This document shows, piece after piece, positions 40,617 through 49,941 of a DNA stretch of 64,000 nt. Origin of the DNA: Pseudomonadales bacterium. Lineage in GTDB: Bacteria; Pseudomonadota; Gammaproteobacteria; Pseudomonadales; Pseudohongiellaceae. A program made the translations under genes and the position numbers. A model generated the notes under the pieces. It was not told where the DNA came from. It did no database searches and was given only the letters and a program-made list of their open reading frames with translations. The stretch's first letter is position 1, and each line of letters begins with the position of its first letter. The stretch spans positions 124,001 through 188,000 of the forward strand of contig JACKOJ010000003.1 in assembly GCA_024234325.1 (NCBI GenBank), written 5' to 3'.

Positions 40617-43037
40617 ATGGCTCAGGATTCAAACTACAACTCATCCAGCATCAAGGTATTGAAGGGTCTTGATGCGGTGAGGAAAAGACCTGGCATGTAT
40701 ATTGGCGACACCGACGACGGTACGGGTCTGCACCACATGGTGTTCGAACTGGTGGACAATTCGATTGACGAAGCGCTCGCGGGCTATTGCGATGATATTC
40801 GCGTCATTATCCACCCCGGCGAAACCATTACGGTCTCTGACAATGGCCGCGGCATTCCTACAGATATGCATGCGGAAGGGGTTTCTGCTGCAGAAGTCAT
40901 CATGACTGTTTTGCATGCGGGCGGTAAGTTTGACGACAACAGCTACAAGGTTTCTGGCGGCCTTCACGGTGTGGGCGTATCGGTAGTGAACGCTTTGTCC
41001 GAGGAGCTGAAATTGACCATTCGTCGTGGAGGTCAGGTTCATGAGCAGAACTATGTGCATGGGGTGCCTCAGGCGCCACTTGCTGTCGTGGGCGAGACAG
41101 ATGTGACGGGGACAGAGACGCACTTTAAGCCCTCCGCTGCAACCTTCTCTAACATCGAGTTCCACTATGACATCCTCGCGAAAAAGTTACGGGAACTGGC
41201 CTTCCTCAATGCAGGCGTCGCGATTCAGCTAAAGGATGAACGAACCGGCAAGTCGGATATCTTCAAATATGAAGGGGGACTTCAAGCCTTTGTAAGCTAT
41301 CTGAACACCAACAAGGCACCGGTCAACAAGATCTTCCATTTCTTCTCAGAGCGTTCGGAAGAAGGCATTTCCGTCGAGATAGCCCTGCAATGGAACGATA
41401 CCTATCAGGAAAATATCTTCCCCTATACCAACAATATCCCTCAGCGAGATGGCGGTACGCACCTGGCAGGATTCCGGGCTGCGCTGACCCGAGTGCTGAA
41501 TTCCTATATCGACAAGGAAATGACTGGGAAAAAGGACAAGGCGGTCAGTACCACTGGCGATGATGCCAGAGAAGGCCTGACGGCAATCATTTCCGTGAAG
41601 GTTCCGGACCCCAAGTTCTCGTCCCAGACCAAGGACAAGCTGGTGTCTTCCGAGGTGAAGTCGGTGGTGGAGCAGGAAATGGCAAACCATTTTACCGACT
41701 ACCTGATGGAAAACCCCCAGGAAGCCAAGGCAATTGTAGGCAAGATGATCGATGCCGCTCGTGCTCGCGAGGCGGCGCGTAAAGCGCGGGAAATGACCCG
41801 ACGCAAGGGCGCACTGGATATTGCCGGGTTGCCGGGCAAACTGGCCGATTGTCAGGAGAAAGACCCTGCCCTGTCCGAAATCTACATCGTGGAGGGTGAT
41901 TCTGCGGGCGGTTCCGCCAAACAGGGTCGCAATCGCAAGAATCAGGCAATTCTGCCGCTCAAGGGCAAGATCCTGAATGTGGAGAAGGCGCGATTTGACA
42001 AGATGTTAAGTTCCGCCGAGATTGGCACGCTGATCAAGGCCCTGGGCTGCGGTATTGGCAACGAGGAATTCACTCCGGAGAACCTGCGGTATCACAGCAT
42101 CATCATCATGACGGACGCGGACGTCGACGGGTCCCACATCCGGACACTGCTGCTGACCTTCTTCTTCCGGCAGATGCGGGAGCTGGTCGAGCGCGGACAC
42201 ATCTACATTGCACAGCCGCCGCTGTACAAGATTCGCAAAGGCAAAAATGAGCAATACCTGAAAGATGACGACGAGTTAGCGAAATATCAGATGCAAATCG
42301 CGCTCGATGGCGCCAGTTTGCACGTGAACTCCGGTGCGCCCGGCATCACAGGTGATGCTCTGGACGCCATTGTTCGTCAGTACAACCACACCTTCTCCAT
42401 CGTGCGTCGCCTGAATCGTCTCTACCCGTCCGAGGTGCTGGAGGCCATGATCTATACTCCGGAGCTGTCTGCTGCCGACCTGTCTCAGGATACTGTCAGT
42501 GCCTGGTGCCAGACGCTGTCCGAGAAACTGGCGCAGTTGCATCCCAAGACTGCCGGTGGCTACCAGATCAGCGCGATCAAGGACCGGGAGCGCAATGTCT
42601 ATCTGCCCCAGGTTGTGCATTCTTTGCACGGACTGACCCGGGACTATCTGTTCAGCATGGATTTCTTCAGCTCCGGAGAATACAAGGCCATTCTCAAACT
42701 GGGGGCCACACTCGACGGTCTGATTGAGGAAGGGGCGTTTGTTCAGCGTGGTGAGCGCAAGCAGGACGTCAAGACATTCGCAGATGCGTTGAGCTGGCTG
42801 ACGTCGGACGCCATGAAGGGTCATTACCTGCAGCGATACAAGGGGCTGGGTGAGATGAACCCGGACCAGTTGTGGGAAACCACCATGGACCCGGAGAGCC
42901 GCCGCATGCTCCAGGTGACGATCGAGGACGCGATCGGGGCTGACCAGCTCTTCACGACGCTCATGGGCGATCAGGTCGATCCGCGTCGGGAATTCATCGA
43001 GAGCAACGCACTCGCCGTGCAAAATCTCGATATATAA
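40617..43037 (+). CDS. gyrB: DNA gyrase subunit B
   Basis: The 806 residues from the ATG at 40617 (AGGAG eight bases ahead) contain the GHKL ATPase (HHMVFELVDNSIDEALAGYCDDI near 40, GGLHGVGVSVVNALS near 115), the transducer and the TOPRIM domain (EGDSAGGSAKQGRNRKNQAILPLKGKILNVEK near 430 and MTDADVDGSHIRTL near 500), plus the gammaproteobacterial insert and C-terminal GLGEMNPDQLWETTMDPE. It introduces negative supercoils with GyrA, which is not in this window. Confidence 0.98.
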   Translation: MAQDSNYNSSSIKVLKGLDAVRKRPGMYIGDTDDGTGLHHMVFELVDNSIDEALAGYCDDIRVIIHPGETITVSDNGRGIPTDMHAEGVSAAEVIMTVLHAGGKFDDNSYKVSGGLHGVGVSVVNALSEELKLTIRRGGQVHEQNYVHGVPQAPLAVVGETDVTGTETHFKPSAATFSNIEFHYDILAKKLRELAFLNAGVAIQLKDERTGKSDIFKYEGGLQAFVSYLNTNKAPVNKIFHFFSERSEEGISVEIALQWNDTYQENIFPYTNNIPQRDGGTHLAGFRAALTRVLNSYIDKEMTGKKDKAVSTTGDDAREGLTAIISVKVPDPKFSSQTKDKLVSSEVKSVVEQEMANHFTDYLMENPQEAKAIVGKMIDAARAREAARKAREMTRRKGALDIAGLPGKLADCQEKDPALSEIYIVEGDSAGGSAKQGRNRKNQAILPLKGKILNVEKARFDKMLSSAEIGTLIKALGCGIGNEEFTPENLRYHSIIIMTDADVDGSHIRTLLLTFFFRQMRELVERGHIYIAQPPLYKIRKGKNEQYLKDDDELAKYQMQIALDGASLHVNSGAPGITGDALDAIVRQYNHTFSIVRRLNRLYPSEVLEAMIYTPELSAADLSQDTVSAWCQTLSEKLAQLHPKTAGGYQISAIKDRERNVYLPQVVHSLHGLTRDYLFSMDFFSSGEYKAILKLGATLDGLIEEGAFVQRGERKQDVKTFADALSWLTSDAMKGHYLQRYKGLGEMNPDQLWETTMDPESRRMLQVTIEDAIGADQLFTTLMGDQVDPRREFIESNALAVQNLDI

Positions 43038-43052
43038 CAATGGCTTAGTGTG

Positions 43053-43790
43053 CTATTGCGGGGTGCCGTGGATGATGTCCATATTCTCGGCGACCCACGC
43101 TGCATACGCATCACTGACCTCATTTGCCGATTTTTCACTGGTCGGTATCAGCGGACCAAAGCGCAGCCGGATGACACCGGGGTGCTTGATCAGCGTGTGA
43201 GCCGGCCAGCAATCCCCCGCATTGTGAATCACCGGTAACACGGGTACCTTGGCTGCCACGGCCAGTTTGGCGCCCCCGCGGGACAGTGCTTTCACCTCTC
43301 CCGCCGGGCTGCGCGAGCCTTCCGGGAAAATCACGATATTCAGACCATCTGTCAGGCGTTGAGTGCCCTGCCGTAACAGCGAGCGCCCCGCCTCGCGTGG
43401 TTTGCTGCGATCGATGGCAATTGGCTTCTGCAGCCGCATGGCCCACCCCCAGAAAGGAATATTGAGCAACTCCTTCTTCAGAATCGGGCAGACTGGCAAC
43501 ACGGCGTCGTACAGGAAGATGGTCTCCCAGGCACTTTGATGGGTGCTGAGGACGACGACCGGCGTGTCTTTTGGAATGTGCTCGGCGCCCTGGATGTCGT
43601 AGCGCACGCCACAGACAAGTCGCAGCCACCACTGCACGAAACGGCACCATGCAGCATAGATAAAAAAGCGCCTCTTCAGCGGGATGAACCCGAACACAAG
43701 AATACAGATCACCGAGATGGTGATGGTGGCCACGAAATAGCCGGCGTAAAACAGCAGAGAGCGGAGTGTGTTCACAATGCGCTTAAGCAT
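43053..43790 (-). CDS. plsC: 1-acyl-sn-glycerol-3-phosphate acyltransferase family protein
   Basis: The 245 residues begin with a membrane helix (FYAGYFVATITISVICILVFGFI). The acyltransferase motif is HQSAWE (H84 to E89, an HX4E instead of the more usual HX4D), and FPEGSRSPAGE (about 155) is the phosphate-binding block. PlsC makes phosphatidic acid from lysophosphatidic acid at the inner membrane. In Pseudomonas this position holds a related gene. A side role in ornithine-lipid synthesis is possible. Confidence 0.85.
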   Translation of the reverse strand: MLKRIVNTLRSLLFYAGYFVATITISVICILVFGFIPLKRRFFIYAAWCRFVQWWLRLVCGVRYDIQGAEHIPKDTPVVVLSTHQSAWETIFLYDAVLPVCPILKKELLNIPFWGWAMRLQKPIAIDRSKPREAGRSLLRQGTQRLTDGLNIVIFPEGSRSPAGEVKALSRGGAKLAVAAKVPVLPVIHNAGDCWPAHTLIKHPGVIRLRFGPLIPTSEKSANEVSDAYAAWVAENMDIIHGTPQ

Positions 43791-43799
43791 GCAGGGTCG

Positions 43800-44354
43800 T
43801 CACGATGCTGGCGTGGTGCTCAGGAGTGAGTCCACATAGTCCTTGAGATTCCCGAAGACCTGTACGCCATCGAGTTCGTTTTCAGTTGATTCTGCGAGGG
43901 TCCTCTCCCCTTTGCCTGTCTTTACCAGCACCGGGATGCAGCCACCGAGTTTGGCACAGAGAAGATCCTTGGCGCTGTCACCGACAAAGGGCGCACTGCC
44001 CACACTGGCGCCGAATTCACATTCAATCTGCTCCAGCAGTCCGGTTTTGGGTTTGCGGCATTCACAGTCTTCGTCGGGACCATGGGGGCAGAAAAACACC
44101 CCGTTGACCTCCCCGCCCAACTCCTCTACCAGGCAACACATCTTCTGGTGCATGGCGGCGAGTTCAAATTCGTCGAAATACCCTCGGGAAATGCCGGACT
44201 GATTGGTGGCAACGGCGACGGTGTAACCCGCCTGGCTGAGCCTGGCAATGGCCTCAATGCTGCCGGGAATGGGAACCCACTCGTCCGCGGACTTGACGTA
44301 TTCGTCCGAGTCCTCGTTGATGACTCCGTCCCGGTCCAGAATGATCAGTTTCAT
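43800..44354 (-). CDS. gmhB: D-glycero-beta-D-manno-heptose 1,7-bisphosphate 7-phosphatase
   Basis: I start it at the ATG at 44354, with GGAGG five bases ahead, which gives MKLIILDRDGVINEDSDEYVKS at the N-terminus, the HAD nucleophile motif DxDG. VATNQSGISRG and CPHGPDEDCECRKPKTGL (a zinc-binding cysteine cluster) are GmhB features. The enzyme makes heptose-1-phosphate for ADP-heptose of the LPS core. 184 residues. It lies 22 bases after glyS. Confidence 0.93.
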   Translation of the reverse strand: MKLIILDRDGVINEDSDEYVKSADEWVPIPGSIEAIARLSQAGYTVAVATNQSGISRGYFDEFELAAMHQKMCCLVEELGGEVNGVFFCPHGPDEDCECRKPKTGLLEQIECEFGASVGSAPFVGDSAKDLLCAKLGGCIPVLVKTGKGERTLAESTENELDGVQVFGNLKDYVDSLLSTTPAS

Positions 44355-44376
44355 CGTGGCCTCCGACTTCAGGGCC

Positions 44377-46449
44377 TCAGCCATTGTGCAGATAGGAGAT
44401 GTCGGCGACCTGCAGGAACAGGGTTCTCAACTCGTTCAGCAGGTTGATACGGTTGCGGCGCAACGCGGGGTCTTCGTCCATGACCAGCACCTGGTCGAAG
44501 AAATCGTCGATGGCCTGCTTGCTGCCCGCCAGAGTCTCAAGCCCTTTGGTGTAGTCACGCTGCTGAAACAGCGGTTCGGCCACACGACGGCTCTGTGCCA
44601 GAGTATCCGCCAAGGCTCGCTCCGCAGCCTCTTTGAACAGACTGGCATCGGACGCGCCAAAGTTTCCGGCGTCTTCTTTCTGCAGAATGTTGGAAACGCG
44701 TTTGTTGGCAGATGCCAGAGACTGTGCCTCCGGCAACTGGCTGAAGCGGTGTACGGCCTGAACCCGCAGATTGAAATCCAGGGGTTTGCTGGGCTTCAGG
44801 TGATACACGGACTGGAAGACCTCGGCACTGACGCCTTCGGCCTGGTACCAGGCACGGAAACGCTCCAGCAGGAAATCGAAAACCTGCTGGTCGAGACCCT
44901 GCGGAAGGTCCAGGCTGGTGAAATTCGCGCAGGCACTGCGCAGGGTCTGCAGCAGGTCCAGATCGAGAGATTTTTCCACGATAATGCGCAGCACACCTAG
45001 GGCAGCGCGGCGCAGGGCAAAGGGATCCTTGGAGCCGGTCGGCGGCTGGCCAATGGCAAACAGGCCAACGATGGTGTCCAGCTTGTCGGCCAGCGCCAGC
45101 ACACAACCGGTCTGGGTTGTAGGCAGTTCGTCGCCGGAGAATCTGGGCATGTATTGCTCGTTCAGCGCCTGGGCAACATCCCCCGGCTCGCCGTCGTGCG
45201 CGGCATAGTAGTAACCGGCGATGCCCTGCAACTCCGCAAACTCGGAGACCAGGTTGGTTACCAGGTCACACTTGGACAAGGTAGCGGCGCGCTCGCACCA
45301 CTCCACGGGCGCTCCGATATCGCGGGCGATGGCAGCGCTCAGTGTGGCAACTCGCTGGGACTTGTCGTACACGGTGCCCAGCGCCTGCTGGAAGACGATG
45401 TTCTTGAGCTGTTCCTGGCGGGAGGCCAGGGTCTGCTTGCGATCTGTGTCGAAGAAGAATTTGGCGTCAGACAGGCGCGGACGGATTACACGCTCGTTGC
45501 CGGCAACCACCTGAGCCGGATCGCGGCTCACCAGATTGCTTACCGTGATGAAGTTGGGCAGCATCTCCCCTTCCGCGTTCAGCAGATAGAAGCACTTCTG
45601 GTGTGCCTTCAGGGAGGAAATCAGCGCCTCCTTGGGCACGGACAGAAAGTGCTCATCAAAACGGCCCGTGAGTGCCACCGGCCACTCCACCAGGGCAGTA
45701 ACCTCCTCCAGCAGATCGTCCTCTATGATGACGGTGGCCTGCAGGGTCGCAGCCTGTTCTTCAACAAGGGTGCGGACACGGGCTTTGCGAGCATCGTAAC
45801 TTACGATGACAAAGGCCTTCTCAAGCGCGGACTCATAGTCTTCCGGGGTGCCGATGAGCACCTCCCCGGACGACATGAAGCGATGTCCGCGGGAGTTATT
45901 GCCTGAGGCGATGCCCAGAATCCTGGTTGGCAGGACCTCGGCACCGAACAGCATCACGACCCAGTGCACCGGGCGGACGAATTCGTCGCGCGTGCTGCCC
46001 CAGCGCATTTTCTTGGGGATAGGCAGAGAGGTCAGAGCCTTGCTGACCATGTCCGGTAGCAGTGCAGAAGTATCGCTGCCCTTGCTGACGGAGCGATGTG
46101 CCAGTTTGAGCACGCCGTCGCGATCGGATTGTTCGAGGGCGCTGACCTCTACACCGCAGGAGCGCGCGAAACCGGCTGCAGCGGGGGTGGGTTTGCCATC
46201 TTTGTCGAAGGCGGCGGCCACGGCAGGGCCAAGTCTTTCCACGGCCTTGTCCTGCTGTCGCTCATCAAGGCCGGTTACCCGTACCGCCAGGCGGCGTGGA
46301 CTGGCAAAGGGCTGCACCCCATCAAAGGCCAGGCCTGCGGAATCCAGGGCAGCACGAATGTTTGCCGCAAACGCGTCCGAGAGCTGGCGCAATGCCTTGG
46401 GGGGCAGTTCGCCGGTACCGATCTCTACGAGAAAATCTTTCTTAGCCAT
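44377..46449 (-). CDS. glyS: Glycyl-tRNA synthetase beta subunit
   Basis: The 690 residues match GlyS. The N-terminal DFLVEIGTGELPPKALRQL and KKMRWGSTRDEFVRPVHWVVMLFG are its signatures, FDEHFLSVPKEALISSLKAHQKCF and GAPVEWCERAATLSKCDLVTNLVSEFAELQGIAG lie further on, and the C-terminal anticodon-binding part closes it. It acts with GlyQ as an alpha2beta2 tetramer. It begins six bases after glyQ. Confidence 0.98.
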   Translation of the reverse strand: MAKKDFLVEIGTGELPPKALRQLSDAFAANIRAALDSAGLAFDGVQPFASPRRLAVRVTGLDERQQDKAVERLGPAVAAAFDKDGKPTPAAAGFARSCGVEVSALEQSDRDGVLKLAHRSVSKGSDTSALLPDMVSKALTSLPIPKKMRWGSTRDEFVRPVHWVVMLFGAEVLPTRILGIASGNNSRGHRFMSSGEVLIGTPEDYESALEKAFVIVSYDARKARVRTLVEEQAATLQATVIIEDDLLEEVTALVEWPVALTGRFDEHFLSVPKEALISSLKAHQKCFYLLNAEGEMLPNFITVSNLVSRDPAQVVAGNERVIRPRLSDAKFFFDTDRKQTLASRQEQLKNIVFQQALGTVYDKSQRVATLSAAIARDIGAPVEWCERAATLSKCDLVTNLVSEFAELQGIAGYYYAAHDGEPGDVAQALNEQYMPRFSGDELPTTQTGCVLALADKLDTIVGLFAIGQPPTGSKDPFALRRAALGVLRIIVEKSLDLDLLQTLRSACANFTSLDLPQGLDQQVFDFLLERFRAWYQAEGVSAEVFQSVYHLKPSKPLDFNLRVQAVHRFSQLPEAQSLASANKRVSNILQKEDAGNFGASDASLFKEAAERALADTLAQSRRVAEPLFQQRDYTKGLETLAGSKQAIDDFFDQVLVMDEDPALRRNRINLLNELRTLFLQVADISYLHNG

Positions 46450-46455
46450 GATCTC

Positions 46456-47394
46456 TTACTTGTTGAGGTATTGATCGCGCAGAGCCTGGGGAGCCAGAGG
46501 GAAGCCCAGCGCCTTGCGGGATTCGAAATAGGCTTCCGCCACCTGGCGGGACAGTGTGCGTACGCGCAGGATGTAGCGTTGCCGCTCGGTCACGGAAATG
46601 GCATGACGGGCATCCAGCAGGTTGAAGTAGTGCGACGCCTTGAGAACCTGTTCATAGGCAGGCAGCGCCAGGCCTTTCTCGATCAGTTGCGTGCACTGGG
46701 CCTCGCAGTCGTCGAAATAGCGGAACAGGTTCGGCACATTGGCTTCTTCGAAGTTGTAGGCGGACATCTCCACTTCGTTCTGGTGGAACACGTCGCCATA
46801 GGTCACTACACCGTGCGGGCCCTTGGTCCAGACAATGTCGTAAATGCTGTCGACACCCTGCAGGTACATGGCGATGCGCTCGATCCCGTAGGTGATCTCG
46901 CCGCTGACCGGGAAACACTCCAGCCCCCCAACCTGCTGGAAATAGGTGAACTGAGTCACCTCCATGCCGTTGAGCCAGACTTCCCAGCCCAGGCCCCAGG
47001 CGCCCAGAGTTGGAGACTCCCAGTTGTCTTCCACAAAACGGATATCGTGAACTCTGGCATCAATCCCGAGGCTGGCCAGCGACTCCAGATACAGCTCCTG
47101 AATATCGGGCGGTGAGGGTTTCAGAATGACCTGGAACTGATAGTAGTGCTGAAGGCGATTGGGGTTCTCGCCATAACGCCCGTCAGTGGGTCGGCGGCTG
47201 GGCTGTACATAGGCGGTGTGCCAGCTTTCCGGACCGATGGCTTTGAGGAAGGTCGCGGGGTGAAAGGTCCCGGCGCCGACTTCCATATCCAGCGGTTGCA
47301 TGAGAACACAGCCTTTATCGGCCCAGAATTGTTGAAGCGCCAGAATCAAACCCTGGAAGGTGCCAAGGTCGGGCTGCGGTGCTGAAGCAGACAA
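46456..47394 (-). CDS. glyQ: Glycyl-tRNA synthetase alpha subunit
   Basis: The 312 residues match GlyQ. FQGLILALQQFWADKGCVLMQPLDMEVGAGTFHPATFL is the class II motif region and SWHTAYVQPSRRPTDGRYGENPNRLQHYYQFQVI the next. It carries the aminoacylation site. The gene is divergent from the LpxL-like gene and starts the glyQ-glyS-gmhB-plsC run. Confidence 0.98.
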   Translation of the reverse strand: MSASAPQPDLGTFQGLILALQQFWADKGCVLMQPLDMEVGAGTFHPATFLKAIGPESWHTAYVQPSRRPTDGRYGENPNRLQHYYQFQVILKPSPPDIQELYLESLASLGIDARVHDIRFVEDNWESPTLGAWGLGWEVWLNGMEVTQFTYFQQVGGLECFPVSGEITYGIERIAMYLQGVDSIYDIVWTKGPHGVVTYGDVFHQNEVEMSAYNFEEANVPNLFRYFDDCEAQCTQLIEKGLALPAYEQVLKASHYFNLLDARHAISVTERQRYILRVRTLSRQVAEAYFESRKALGFPLAPQALRDQYLNK

Positions 47395-47496
47395 GTATCA
47401 CTCCGAGGTTCACTTTAAAGAGTCGCCGATTATCCTTGATTCGACAATCAATATCCATACTCCAGGGCAGCGCGGAATCAGGCTCTGACAGTGCTT

Positions 47497-47523
47497 TTGT
47501 CAGGCGTGGCGGGGTGCTATAGA
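47497..47523 (+). promoter_or_regulatory. Possible promoter of the LpxL-like gene
   Basis: TTGTCA (47497-47502) and TATAGA (47518-47523) with TG one base before the latter form an extended -10 promoter; the spacer is short at 15 bases. The start at 47569 is about 40 bases after. Confidence 0.4.
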
Positions 47524-47568
47524 ATTCCGCCACACGGCTCTCAGGGCATGTGCTCTGCCCGGCCGCGG

Positions 47569-48486
47569 ATGTTCAACTCGGGGATTTCTGTCATTCAAAC
47601 CATTAAAGTCTTGCTGATTCGATGCCTGTTGTGGGTCTGCAGCCGTCTGTCCCTGCGAGCGGCGCAGGCGCTCGGTGGCCTGATTGGTCGTTGTTCGTGG
47701 CGGCTCAAGACGGTTTCCTGCCGCACAACTTGCACGAATCTGCGCCTCTGCTTTCCGGAAATGAGCCAGCAGGAGCGTGATTCGCTTGCCCGGCAGAGTT
47801 TGATCGATACGGCAAAAACGGCCTGCGAGCTGGGGCGCATCTGGGAGCGGCCAATTCCCAAGGTAGTCGAGCTCATCGCCAAGGTGAGCGGTGCAGAGAT
47901 CCTCGACGAAGCCGTGGCACAGGGAAAGGGGGTCATCATTGTCGCTCCTCATCTCGGAAGCTGGGAGCTGACGGGAGTGTACCTGGACACGCGCCATACC
48001 TGCACCTACCTGTACAAACCTCCAAAACTGGAGGCCTTTGGTGAGGCACTGATTCGCTATCGAAGCCGTCAGGGTGCACAACTTGCGCCCACAAGCCCGA
48101 AGGGCGTTGCCATGCTGCTCAAGGCACTGGCCCGGGGCGAGATGGTCGGGATTTTGCCTGATCAGGAGCCGGGTCTGGAGAGTGGTGTGTTTGCGCCCTT
48201 CTTCGGCATTCCGGCGCTGACCATGACACTCGTGGCCAAGCTGGCGCAAAGAACCGACGCAGAAGTGATCAGCATGTTTGCCCGCCGTTTGCCCGACGCG
48301 ACGGGATTTGAAATTGTGATCGACAAGGCACGAAGCGGTATCAAGGATGCCGATCCGGAACTGGCGGCGACGGCGCTCAATGCAACGGTGGAAGATTGCG
48401 TGCGACAGGCGCTCAGTCAGTATCAGTGGGAGTACCGGCGCTTCAAGCAGCAACCGGATCAGATCAAGAACGCGCTCTACCGCTAG
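47569..48486 (+). CDS. LpxL/HtrB-like lipid A acyltransferase family protein
   Basis: From the ATG at 47569 the product has 305 residues with a short N-terminal helix (IKVLLIRCLLWVCSRLSL). HLGSWE (H128 to E133, HX4E) and LPDQEPGLESGVFAPFFG (a second motif) identify the late acyltransferase family, which adds secondary acyl chains to lipid A. The closest comparison is PA0011 of Pseudomonas. The start could also be an ATG at 47548. Its stop shares CTAG with the convergent trkH stop. Confidence 0.85.
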   Translation: MFNSGISVIQTIKVLLIRCLLWVCSRLSLRAAQALGGLIGRCSWRLKTVSCRTTCTNLRLCFPEMSQQERDSLARQSLIDTAKTACELGRIWERPIPKVVELIAKVSGAEILDEAVAQGKGVIIVAPHLGSWELTGVYLDTRHTCTYLYKPPKLEAFGEALIRYRSRQGAQLAPTSPKGVAMLLKALARGEMVGILPDQEPGLESGVFAPFFGIPALTMTLVAKLAQRTDAEVISMFARRLPDATGFEIVIDKARSGIKDADPELAATALNATVEDCVRQALSQYQWEYRRFKQQPDQIKNALYR

Positions 48487-49934
48487 CGGCGCCAGAACAT
48501 CGGCAGGAACAGCACCAGCAGGGTAAAAATTTCCAGACGGCCGAGCAGCATGGCAAAACACAGAATCCATTTGCCGGTGTCGGATACCAGGCTGTAATTT
48601 TTGGCCACCCCTTCAAGACCCGGCCCCAGATTGTTGATGGCAGCACCTACAGCGCTGAACGCCGTCACCACGTCCATTCCCGTCGCCAGCATTGCCAGCA
48701 AAAGTGCCAGGAACACCATCACATACATGGCGAAGAAACCCCACACCGATTCGATCACTTTGTCTGGCACCAGCGTATTGCCCAGCTTCACCTGAATCAC
48801 CGCGCTGGGGTGGATCAGTCGCTGCACTTCCCGCAAACCCTGTTTCAGAATCAGTAGAATACGAATGACCTTCATGCCGCCGCCCGTGGAGCCAGCACAG
48901 GCGCCGATGATGGAGGCATAGATCAGCATATAGGGAAGCACCGAAGGCCACACACTGAAGTCGTCGGTGGTGAAACCTGTGGTCGTGGCGATGGACACGC
49001 TCTGGAATGTCCCGTGCACAATCGCATCAAACAGGTCATAGGTGTCTGTCAGAAACAGCACGCCTATGGTGACGCCGGACAATACCACCAGCATGGCGGT
49101 GTAGAACTTCAGCTCCGGGTCGCCCAGATACTGATAGATGCTGCGGGTTCGCCAGGCGGTGAAATGCAACGCAAAGTTGATGCCGGCGAGGAACATGAAC
49201 ACGGTCGCAATCATGTTGATCAGCGCGCTGTCGAAGTACCCCAGGCTGGCATCGTGCGTGGAGAAGCCGCCGATGGCGACGGTGGTGAAACTGTGGCAGA
49301 TGGCATCGAACAGGGACATGCCCGCAGCCCAGAAACACAAGGCGCAGACCAGTGTCAGCGCCAGGTAGATGTACCACAGAGCCTTGGCCGTTTCGGCCAG
49401 TCGGGGAACCAGATTGTCGTTCTTGACCGGGCCCGGGCTTTCGGCGCGGTAGAGTGACATACCGCCGATCCCCAGCATTGGCAGAACGGCCACAGCCAGC
49501 GCCACGATTCCCATGCCACCGAGCCACTGCAGTTGCTGGCGGTAAAACAGAATGGATTGTGGCAGCGTATCCAGACCAACAATGACCGTGGCACCCGTGG
49601 TGCTCAGGCCGGAGATGGACTCAAAGACGGCATCGGTGATGGACAGCGGCAGCTCCAGGGAGAAGAAAAACGGCAGCGACCCGAACACGCCAAGTACGGT
49701 CCAGAACAGGGTCACGATCAGGAAACCATCGCGCGTCCGCAACTCCTTGCGGGCCCTCAGGGTCAGGAACCACAGCACGAAGCCGGTCACGAAGGTGATC
49801 AGCAGAGAAGTCGCGAAAGACGGGATCTCACCATCGTCGTAGATCAGCGACACCAGCATGGAGGGAAGGTTGGCGAGGATGCTGAACAGCATCAGTAGCA
49901 CACCCAGGATTCTGCAGACGATCGACAGATGCAT
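48483..49934 (-). CDS. trkH: Trk potassium uptake channel subunit TrkH
   Basis: From the ATG at 49934 the product has 483 residues with many hydrophobic helices and four pore loops: SGLSTTGATVI, TVAIGGFSTHD, ATTTGFTTDDF and GAAINNLGPG, where the glycines line the K+ filter; GACAGSTGGGMKV follows the third. It needs TrkA. It is seven bases after trkA, and its stop overlaps the stop of the LpxL-like gene by four bases. Confidence 0.96.
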   Translation of the reverse strand: MHLSIVCRILGVLLMLFSILANLPSMLVSLIYDDGEIPSFATSLLITFVTGFVLWFLTLRARKELRTRDGFLIVTLFWTVLGVFGSLPFFFSLELPLSITDAVFESISGLSTTGATVIVGLDTLPQSILFYRQQLQWLGGMGIVALAVAVLPMLGIGGMSLYRAESPGPVKNDNLVPRLAETAKALWYIYLALTLVCALCFWAAGMSLFDAICHSFTTVAIGGFSTHDASLGYFDSALINMIATVFMFLAGINFALHFTAWRTRSIYQYLGDPELKFYTAMLVVLSGVTIGVLFLTDTYDLFDAIVHGTFQSVSIATTTGFTTDDFSVWPSVLPYMLIYASIIGACAGSTGGGMKVIRILLILKQGLREVQRLIHPSAVIQVKLGNTLVPDKVIESVWGFFAMYVMVFLALLLAMLATGMDVVTAFSAVGAAINNLGPGLEGVAKNYSLVSDTGKWILCFAMLLGRLEIFTLLVLFLPMFWRR

Positions 49935-49941
49935 GATGTAC

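Noticed and set aside
42300..42330. A further parS-like site in gyrB (GCACGTGAAC).
   Set aside because: Only the central eight bases are similar; the flanking arms do not form the palindrome.
47395..47568. A T-box or glycine riboswitch before glyQ.
   Set aside because: No T-box sequence or glycine aptamer pattern is visible, and glyQS is not usually controlled so in gammaproteobacteria.
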